NCBI GenBank assembly: GCA_026182355.1
Contig: JAPFBL010000581.1
Location: forward strand, 90,001-154,000
Source of the DNA: Hermatobates lingyangjiaoensis
Lineage: Eukaryota > Arthropoda > Insecta > Hemiptera > Hermatobatidae
DNA length: 64,000 nucleotides
Direction of reading: 5' to 3'
Below the pieces are notes generated by a model. It saw only the letters and a program-made list of their open reading frames with translations, had not been told where the DNA came from and did no database searches. Below are positions 57,781-64,000 of this stretch, piece by piece; positions within the stretch are counted from its first letter, which is position 1; every line of letters starts with the position of its first letter. The position numbers and the translations under genes are program-made.

Positions 57781-57818
57781 CACCTCCTGATGACGACGAT
57801 GGTCGAAATATCGATGTG
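57781..57818 (+). ncRNA. Hammerhead ribozyme, family B, right arm
   Basis: CACCTC (57781-57786) pairs with GATGTG (57813-57818) at five of six positions; core CTGATGA (57787-57793); extra C; stem II GAC/GTC with loop GATG (57795-57804); GAAA (57805-57808); TAT; cleavage base C 57812. Stem III is minimal (one A-T pair). Confidence 0.75.
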
Positions 57819-57900
57819 AGTTATGTCTGTGTCTTTCTGTGTGTTTCCTTCGTTTTGAATTTATTTTATTTAAAAAAGTCTGCCGGACCGTTTCTTTTAA

Positions 57901-58080
57901 TTGTATATATATACTTAAACAAACTGTGAGACATAGAAAGAAACAAAACAACGACACACTAAACAATATTTCGCCCCTTGGTGATCGAAATATTGAAAAG
58001 TGAGTCTTTGTTATGTTTCTTTCTATGTGCCACAATGTATTTTAAGCGAAATCTCTCCTGCCGGGCCGTTTTTCGTTTTA
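57901..58080. repeat. Family B-like foldback, ribozyme core lost
   Basis: Inverted arms around 57975: CTGTGAGACATAGAAAGAAAC, ACACTAAACAATATTTCG on the left; CGAAATATTGAAAAGTGAG, GTTTCTTTCTATGTGCCAC on the right. Closely related to the perfect hairpin at 16944-17077. Ends in the CTGCCGGGCCGTTTTTCG tail. Confidence 0.65.
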
Positions 58081-58350
58081 AATTGAAAACGAAGGAAACA
58101 CACAGAAAGACACAGACATAACTCACATGATATTTCGATCATCGTCGTCATCAGGAGGTGTGAAGAGCGAAGAGTCCTGCAGGAAGGCAGGGCGGTGACG
58201 CAGGGCCTTCCTGCGGGACTCTTCGCTCTTCACACCTCCTGATGACGACGATGATTGAAATATATATGTGAGTTTTGTCTGTGTCTTTCTGTGTGTTTCC
58301 TTCATTTTGAATTTATTTTATTTATAAAAGTCCTCTGAACAGTTTCTTTT
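58081..58350. repeat. Family B foldback, degenerate cores
   Basis: The left arm (minus; about 58084-58199) retains CTGATGA and GAAA but has lost the first base of the 3' stem I strand. The right arm (plus; about 58205-58320) has CTGATGACGACGATGATTG, then AAATATATATGTGAG, with GAAA kept but stem II broken. GAAGAGCGAAGAGTCC and CAGGAAGGC blocks match 34030-34065. Confidence 0.7.
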
Positions 58351-58406
58351 AATTGTATACATATATATATATATATATATTTATTTATTTATTTATTTAC
58401 TCTTCT

Positions 58407-58811
58407 TTATATAATCTAGGAGGTGTCAGAGCTTATTTTTCTTCATTCTGATTCTTCCTACGACATTTTGTCTCATATACATATCTTAGGTGTTGCTGGT
58501 CTGAATACTGGGCGGTGACTGAGTGTCGGCTTGGCGAGTAGCTGGTGGTTGGTCACCTAGTAGCTGCAGTGTGCGTGAAACCCCCGTGTGTTGACGATTA
58601 ATTAATGGGTTAATTAATTAATCGTCAACACACGGGGGTTTCACGCACACTGCAGCTACTAGGTGACCAACCACCAGCTACTCGCCAAGCCGACACTCAG
58701 TCACCGCCCAGTATTCAGACCAGCACACCTAAGATATGTACGAGTATATGAGACAAAAATGTCGTAGGAAGAATCAGAATGAAGAAAAATAAGCTCTGAC
58801 ACCTCCTAGAT

Positions 58812-58818
<7 letters not shown>
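58407..58818. repeat. Palindrome with about 200-bp arms
   Basis: Arms 58407-58606 and 58614-58818 are near-perfect inverted copies with a 7-nt loop. Blocks in order include TCTAGGAGGTGTCAGAGC, TACGACATTTTGTCTCAT, TACTGGGCGGTGACTGAG, GGCTTGGCGAGTAGCTGG and GTGTTGACGATTAATTAA. The arms are richer in GC than the surroundings. No CTGANGA...GAAA motif is present, so it differs from the ribozyme cassettes although it too lies between (TA)n tracts (58359-58381 and 58811-58848). Confidence 0.85.
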
Positions 58819-58849
<31 letters not shown>

Positions 58850-58850
<1 letters not shown>

Positions 58851-58940
58851 GTGGGTTTTTGACACTGACGAAGACGGCTTGTTACAGTTGAAAGATCTTA
58901 GTCTTTTTTCCTCAATTCATATTGAAGTTTGATTACTTAT
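58850..58940 (+). repeat. Family A 3' end, single arm
   Basis: GGGTTTTTGACACTGACGAAG, GTTACAGTTGAAAGATC, TTAGTC. The core CTGACGA is intact but the last base of the 5' stem I strand is A (GACA), leaving three pairs. Confidence 0.65.
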
Positions 58941-59100
58941 ATACTTTGTGTCGGTTGGTAGACACTTTCAGGTCTCCACTCCTGTTTTTCCTATTCTTTT
59001 TATTTTTCTTGTCTCCTGAAAGCGGGAAGAAAGCTGAAATGATCGAAACTCGTTAATGTTAGTCTCTTTTTTTGTGGTTTCTAGTTGTATTATTGGTCAA
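58935..59100 (+). repeat. Family E diverged copy
   Basis: GTGTCGGTTGGTAGACACTT, CTCCTGTTTTTCC, CTCCTGAAAGCGGGAAG, TGAAATGATCGAAAC and GTTAGTCTC match the complement of 4621-4760. The core is CTGAAAG, mutated. Confidence 0.55.
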
Positions 59101-59924
59101 TTTATATATATATATTATATATATATAACAATAATTGTTTATGGTATACAACTTCATTTCATCATATCATAAGAAGAATATGTTTAAAATCATATCATCG
59201 AAGGAAAATGAAATGGGTCCCATTTATCAATATCCAGATTAAGGATTGGACGAGATTAATCTGAGATAATATTTAGAAATGTGTAAAATACATAATGCAG
59301 AAGACTAAATCATGTCTAATTAAAGCCGAGGCTTGTTTCTTGTTTAGCCGCAGGCAATTTATATTCCAATGACTCTCCATGTCGGGCGTTTATTCCGTAA
59401 CTCCTCCAGGCTATCACATCTCTACCCTTTAATACCAGTGGATGCACTTCCTTTCCCTTGATTGTAATATAAGTCCGTATATACAATTTGCTAGAAGCCT
59501 TTTTGCATTATTTGTTATAATGTTTATTTATCATCGAGTTTGGCATTATGACTGAAAATTTCACTAATCCTTAAACGCTGTTGCCATTTCCGTTATATTT
59601 TACGCTACGTTATTAATAAATTACTATGATAACAAATATAATTATTGAAAACAATTGTATAATGAACATATTATAGTGCGGGATAGTGAAGTACGCCGAT
59701 TAATGTAGCCTTCAGGATGGGAATAAAACTCCCACTGTCGATGTTTCAGTTCTATTGAGCATTTTTTTTCATTATGTCTACAAACAAAAGAATAAAGTAA
59801 AACAAATTAGCAAGTAATCATATAATAAATATAAAGATAATTTCATTGTATTTAAAGATATAAGCATTAGTAAATTATAAAGAAAGGTTTTCTCGAGACC
59901 AATTTATATATTTGTATATATTTT
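59101..59924. other. AT-rich intergenic DNA, no gene seen
   Basis: Nothing recognised. Confidence 0.45.
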
Positions 59925-61824
59925 CTATTAAAACTAATGCCTAATTCTAGTTTTACACCTTTTCTGATTAATTTTTCCAATCTTCTCATACATGACTTCC
60001 ATAGGATTGGAACTAAATTCATATGTTCACTAAAATTTTTATTTTTTGTAATCCAACATATAAATAAAATAAAAATAAAAATGAAAAATCTGGAGTGGCC
60101 TACACTCTACTTTACTATAAGTAACTCAATGTCAAATTTCTTGAGTATATAAAACATAACGTATCATTTAAGCATAACATAAATATCTAAATGGGATATA
60201 ATTATTAGCATTGCATTCGTGAGTTAGTACAGACAGTGATTGAAGGACATATCAATTTATAAGCTTATTTTTGTACATCACAAATAATTTATTATTTGCA
60301 AATAATTTCATTAGTATAACTACAGCAGTAATAATATTTTTGAAAAACCAATTTGAACATTTCTTGAAACGAAATATTATCCTACAAGAGAACATGGCTA
60401 TTGTACAAATAGCCAGTAGATTTCTTACATCGTTTACTTGACATCCTCTTACATTGAATATTAATGTAAAATTTTCACATTTGAAACAGTAAAATACCCT
60501 TTTTTTCTCTGAAAAACATCTTAAACAGCGAAGAAAATTTTGTTTTAAGGTGATTTGTTAATTAAAGATGTACGATAATTACAGTTATTAATCTCTAAAC
60601 GAAAGATTTATATTTTGAATTATTTTTTACATTTTTGGTTTTTAACAGAATTATTATACTGGGAATTTTATGGCTTCTTAGTATTTAATAAGATCATTTT
60701 CCTTCCCCTTTGTCAAATAACATATATACGAATTTTTTTAATGAGTGTTATCATTTACCTCCACAATATTATTCCTCTTACATCTCTTATAAGTCAATAA
60801 TATATTTTCATTTTTCCATTAGAAACATCAATTTTATCTCAGTGGATTCGCTCAAAAAATTTCTATGTCAATGTAAACAATGTAAAAAAAATACAAAAAA
60901 TTCGACAAGTATAGCAGGTGATCTCTTAGTCTAGGATAAACAAAGAGTTTTTATATCGTTATTACTCTTTCCCGTAATTGAAACTTCATGAATTTTTTTT
61001 TGTGAATTGCTAATTTTCTGTTCCATGTTTGGTCAAATTTTCATTATTTTTTAACGAGCCGTTTAGCTTCAAAAAATCATTTTCTGAAAACACAAATCGT
61101 ACTGTAACGCCCCTTTAGCAAAAGTAATTTCAGAAAAAAATATCTCAACTCATTCGCCATATAATGTTCTATTTGTAGGCATAGTTTCATTTTTGTCCGT
61201 CAAACAGTATGGCTTGTATCACTCTCAAAAGGTTTGAAATTGAATTATGAGTCAAAATTTGTACATTTTATTGAAAAAAAAATATTTCCCGTTGTTTTAA
61301 AATTCTGAATATATTTTTCGTTTGTTCCATTTGTAACCTCAAAGATAGTGTCAAAATTTCAAAACTCTAGGGTTATCAGTTTAGGAGAAATAAATGTTTT
61401 AAAAAAAAACGGTTTTTGGCAAAAAAAGTGACTTTCCCATCATGCATAATTCTTCGCAAACAATAGGGATCTTCCTCCCTATGAGGCCCATTTTTGTGTA
61501 AAATATCAATTTGATCCATCAAAGATTCTGGACCGTAGCGTGGTAACAAGCAATGCTAACACACGCACCCACCCACCCACCCACACACACACAGACATCA
61601 TCGTAAAATCCTCATAAAACGACTTCTGGGACCTCAAAACATGTAATTCCATTAAAATCTCGAGATCGAATTTTTTCACGATCACTATACTTTACTTATA
61701 GTAAAGTAAAAAAAATTTGGTATACTTATGAACTTATTCCAAACATATGGAAGCCATGTATGAGAAGATTTGAAAAATTAATCAGAAAAGGTGTAAAATT
61801 AGAATTAATCATTAGGTTTAATAG
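59925..61824. repeat. Inverted repeat with repeat X in its loop
   Basis: Arms about 59925-60026 and 61728-61824 are inverted copies: AATGCCTAATTCTAGTTTTA and its diverged complement, ACACCTTTTCTGATTAATTT, TCTTCTCATACATG. Almost all of the loop is copy C of repeat X. Either X inserted between pre-existing arms or the arms are part of a larger composite. Confidence 0.7.
60087..61714 (+). mobile_element. Repeat X, copy C, full-length-like
   Basis: Collinear with copy A (47731-49390), with mostly single-base differences and small gaps, including the absence of the AAATAATAATAATAATAAG stretch near copy A's 48320. TACTTTACTATAAGTAA (60108-60124) is exactly complementary to TTACTTATAGTAAAGTA (61692-61708). 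No transposase, reverse transcriptase or other long frame is seen. The internal ACCCACCC and ACACAC run differs in length between copies, like a microsatellite. Confidence 0.75.
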
Positions 61825-61862
61825 AACTTGAATACCTGAAGGCCTGCTCTCCAAATATACGA

Positions 61863-61863
61863 A

Positions 61864-61890
<27 letters not shown>
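61863..61890. repeat. (TA)n microsatellite
   Basis: TA run at the left edge of a family A foldback. Confidence 0.9.
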
Positions 61891-61895
<5 letters not shown>

Positions 61896-61958
61896 CTTTC
61901 ACATAAACACGTGAAATAACAATCAATGATCAAACCACAATAAGAAATGGGAAAACAA

Positions 61959-62001
61959 GACTAAGATCTTTCAACCGTAACAAGCGGTCTTCGTCAGAGT
62001 C
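61959..62001 (-). ncRNA. Hammerhead ribozyme, family A, left arm
   Basis: Mirror of 62061-62103, all elements intact on the minus strand. Confidence 0.75.
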
Positions 62002-62060
62002 AAAAACCCAACTGAATCTGAAACTGAAGTTTTCTGCATCTAGTGTTCAGTTGGGTTTTT

Positions 62061-62103
62061 GACTCTGACGAAGACCGCTTGTTACGGTTGAAAGATCTTA
62101 GTC
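62061..62103 (+). ncRNA. Hammerhead ribozyme, family A, best copy
   Basis: Stem I GACT (62061-62064) with AGTC (62100-62103); core CTGACGA (62065-62071); stem II ACCG/CGGT closed further by an A-T pair with a bulge, loop CTTGTTA; GAAA (62090-62093); mini stem III AG-AT-CT; cleavage base T 62099. All hammerhead positions are satisfied. Confidence 0.8.
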
Positions 62104-62149
62104 TTGTTTTCCCATTTCTTATTGTGGTTTGATCATTGATATACTCGTA

Positions 62150-62270
62150 TATATATATACACTTTAACACAGAAAGACACTACAGAACTCACTTCGATAT
62201 TTCGACACCGTCGTCATCGGGAAGAAGTAAGAAGTACTCGCGTTGAGAAGCAAACTGCTACTCAATATAT
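62150..62270 (-). repeat. Family B-like fragment
   Basis: CTCACTTCGATATTTCGACA, CCGTCGTCATCGGGAAG. On the minus strand the core reads CCGATGA (second base changed) with GAC.../GTC stem II and GAAATATC. Inactive core; TA tracts on both sides. Confidence 0.6.
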
Positions 62271-62285
62271 ATATATATATATATA

Positions 62286-62520
62286 TTCGTTACAATGTTG
62301 ACCAATAGGCGTGAAGTTTACAGGTCCATGCGTGCGGTCCCAGTTACCCGCTGCTCAGCGAAGACTCAGTCCTTCTGCCAATATTTATATATATCGTTCT
62401 CTGCCTGCAGAGTGACTCGTTTCGATCTTCCTGATGACGAGGACATCAAAATATAATAGTGGGTTTCTGTTTCATTTCTGAGTGTTCATTGTCTTAATAT
62501 ATATATTAATATATTAACAC
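62286..62520 (+). repeat. Fragment of a hammerhead-like family, degenerate
   Basis: TTTCGATCTTC, CTGATGACGAGGACATC, AAAATATAATAGTGGG near 62420-62462 keeps CTGATGA but GAAA is CAAAA. The upstream part (ACAGGTCCATGCGTGCGG, GTTACCCGCTGCTCAGCG) is GC-richer and not found elsewhere in the window. Confidence 0.5.
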
Positions 62521-62544
62521 AAATATAATATATATATATATATA

Positions 62545-62690
62545 TATATATTAATAACTGAGTCAGTTGGATTTTTGACTCTGACGAAGACCGTTGTTAC
62601 GGTTGAAAGATCTTAGTCTTGTTTTCCCATGTCATATTGTGGTATGATCATTGATTTTTATTTAACGTGTTTATGTGAAATCATAATATA
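62545..62690 (+). repeat. Family A 3' end, single arm
   Basis: From GTTGGATTTTTGACTCTGAC to GTTTATGTGAAATC, between TA tracts, with the ribozyme at 62577-62618. Confidence 0.75.
62577..62618 (+). ncRNA. Hammerhead ribozyme, family A, one-base loop deletion
   Basis: GACT (62577-62580), CTGACGA (62581-62587), stem II ACCG/CGGT with loop TTGTTA (one base shorter than other copies), GAAA (62605-62608), AG-AT-CT, T, AGTC (62615-62618). The only change is in the loop. Confidence 0.75.
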
Positions 62691-62694
62691 TATA

Positions 62695-62872
62695 TCAATG
62701 ATCAAAGCACAATATGAAAAGAGAAAAAAAGACCAATATTATTCAACCGTAACAAGCGGTCTTCGTCAGAGTCGAAAACCTTTTATTTTTTTTATCCCTT
62801 TTTATTTTGTGATTTAATCATTGATTGAGATTTTATGTGTTTATATGAAATCTTGTTTTATATATATATATA
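62695..62872. repeat. Family A asymmetric foldback, core lost
   Basis: Left arm (minus): ATCAATGATCAAAGCACAA, TTCAACCGTAACAAGCGG, TCTTCGTCAGAGTCG, in which GAAA has become GAAT. Right arm: only the terminal tail (ATTTTGTGATTTAATCATTG, TTTATATGAAATCTTG). Confidence 0.65.
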
Positions 62873-62879
62873 TAATATA

Positions 62880-63050
62880 CACTATAAAATTGGAAAGGCG
62901 ATACAACCTGGACACAATACGAATTAAGAATCGATGAAAAGTAACACATAGAGTAAAATGCACTGACAAACTAATTTTTTGAAGAATCATTCTTGTGGAG
63001 AAAAGGTAGTGGGTGTCCAAGCACTTTGATTTTGAACTAGTATATATATA
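62880..63050. repeat. Unassigned cassette between (TA)n tracts, family C-like ends
   Basis: AAAAGTAACACATAGAGTAA and TTTGATTTTGAACTAGTATA resemble the tail of family C at 23610-23650 in inverted and direct form. The middle is degenerate. Confidence 0.4.
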
Positions 63051-63059
63051 TTAAGTATA

Positions 63060-64000
63060 ATATTTTTAATAGCTTCACAGAACCTTTGAGCCTATAAGAT
63101 GAACTTACTTATTCCTACAGGAAGCAGTCGATTGTTTTAGACGGTAGGTGACCAGGTGAAATGAATTCGCGGCCTTTGTTTTAAAACAATGATTGGAAAG
63201 GTCAAATTGGTTAACAGCTGAGTAGCCCCACAGTGAATCCTCTTTAAACAATAGTGCTTGTAGAATTCTTTTCAAGGACGTACCGTTTGATTGAGTTGCT
63301 TTCGAAGAATGAATAGACAGTGGCTCAACTTGCTATTCTTTTATGTCAGCTGTCACATGTTTTTTTTCGCAAGCTAATGCAGGGTGCTGCCGGTGTCTCC
63401 GGAGCACTTCCTCTTGTTTATTGCTCCTCATTGTTTCTTACTCAGTGCATTATACAAGGCCATATGCACTTGCAAGGACATCAAAAAAACTGCGTCGTCT
63501 GCAATTATTTATATCTATACAGTCTTCAATGCTAATACATTATTAGTAAAAAAAAACTGTTTAAAAAGTAAGCTTCTATTTTTTATGATGGAACTCCAAT
63601 GATATACTGATTATATCGTTTAATTCGAAATCATATAGTTTTTATAAAGAAATTTAGGCAAATTCAGTCATAATTTAAATGTAAATTGCTAGCTGTATAC
63701 TCAATTAAACGAATATTCTCACTCCAGCCTTATTAGTATTACTGATTTTCACAAACACACTTTAATATTTCTATGGCAGTAAAAAAATAACAATGAATTT
63801 TTAAAATTATGTTGTTATTAATTATTTCAGAAAAAAAGTGATGTTGAAATTGCAATTAAAGTTTATAAGTAATTTGTATTAATTATAAGTCAATATTTAT
63901 TACTAACGACCAAAGATCAAAGACCAACGATTCTTTCTGCGCTCTGTTGTGCACTGTACTACTGCTTGGTACAATACTCAATATTGCTGTGTTTGTGAAG
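63060..64000. other. Mixed-composition DNA, no gene recognised
   Basis: 63080-63500 is less AT-rich than average, and overlapping short frames (63320-63535, 63343-63546, 63384-63602) occur in all three plus frames, which argues against any of them being real. 63900-64000 (GACCAAAGATCAAAGACCAA, TGCGCTCTGTTGTGCACTG) may start another element that continues beyond the window. Confidence 0.35.

Larger units (their letters stand above)
57637..57900. repeat. Family B foldback, two intact ribozymes
   Basis: Left arm (about 57637-57733, minus) and right arm (about 57770-57870, plus) are inverted copies: AAATAAATTCAAAATGAAGG, ACACACAGAAAGACAC, the ribozyme block, and GAGGTGTGAAGAG. The spacer derives from unequal truncation (GACTCTTCCCTCTTCCCTC). 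The right side continues to TCTGCCGGACCGTTTC and a TA run. Confidence 0.8.
61891..62145. repeat. Family A foldback, 93-bp arms
   Basis: Arms 61922-62014 and 62048-62140 are inverted copies, identical as read, with a 33-nt spacer (GAATCTGAAACTGAAG...). The left side continues with the outer family A end (AATCTTTCACATAAACAC). Both arms carry an intact hammerhead. Confidence 0.85.

Noticed and set aside
57723..58305. Frames containing SLFTPPDDDDGRNIDVSYVC and its reverse-strand shadow
   Set aside because: This peptide is the translation of the family B ribozyme arm and occurs at every family B copy on either strand; it is not a conserved protein.
63320..63602. Three overlapping plus-strand frames as a secreted or membrane protein gene
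   Set aside because: All three frames are open over the same DNA, with no homologous motif; more likely chance in a GC-richer patch.
1..64000. Host protein-coding exons
   Set aside because: No frame outside mobile elements shows a recognisable domain with plausible splice sites. Very short exons cannot be excluded by eye.

Overview
The window is eukaryotic, repeat-dominated, gene-poor DNA from an invertebrate animal. It is strongly AT-rich, carries dozens of long (TA)n tracts, and shows no convincing host exon, rRNA or tRNA gene. The repeat types are Penelope-like elements (PLEs) with a GIY-YIG endonuclease, an RTE-type LINE, a jockey-type LINE and tRNA-headed SINE-like units. That mix fits several invertebrate groups. 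A cephalopod or other mollusc is plausible, but I cannot prove a species from sequence alone.

The main structure is a population of short cassettes sitting in (TA)n tracts. Most are head-to-head inverted repeats (foldbacks) made from the 3' ends of several element families, labelled P, A, B, C, D, E, F, G, I, J and K here. Nearly every family keeps the same layout: CTGANGA, a small hairpin, GAAA, a 4-6 nt mini-stem, one T/C/A, then a strand complementary to the bases just before CTGANGA. That is a hammerhead ribozyme with a minimal stem III. Stem I covaries between families: TGCTCT/AGAGCA (P), GACT/AGTC (A), CACCTC/GATGTG (B), TCTC/GAGA (C), GCTC/GAGC (I). One family P copy (3808-4538) also carries a broken PLE GIY-YIG endonuclease, which ties the ribozymes to PLEs; hammerheads are already known in PLE terminal repeats.

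Layout. 1-5000: foldbacks J and D, pieces of A, B, C and E, and the PLE endonuclease copy. 5000-13170: mostly unrecognised AT-rich DNA, a GC-richer block (6300-6740), a 144-bp tandem duplication (8495-8765), a 42-bp-arm hairpin (10246-10335) and a SINE-like cluster (10907-11452). 13171-14091: a ~920-bp foldback with a ribozyme-like motif in each arm. 16890-26830: several foldbacks and (TA)n tracts. 27943-28925: a ~1-kb minisatellite of 25-bp units with 50- and 100-bp higher-order structure. 30601-30833: foldback I. 33730-43150: clustered A/B/C/P/K cassettes. 43993-46132: repeat X interrupted by a 1.3-kb palindrome with two mirror-image ORFs. 47731-49390 and 60087-61714: two long copies of X, the second in the loop of another inverted repeat. 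50170-51290: RTE LINE remnant. 52217-52651: jockey-like LINE remnant. 53409-63050: the densest cassette cluster, including a ~200-bp-arm palindrome at 58407-58818.

The elements seem to work together as follows (inference). A PLE reverse transcriptase/endonuclease supplied elsewhere copies ribozyme-bearing RNAs into TA tracts. Integration usually leaves an inverted copy of the 3' end at the 5' side, which gives foldbacks. Most copies are 5'-truncated and some ribozymes are mutated. All coordinates and pairings were read by eye; arm boundaries may be off by several bases.
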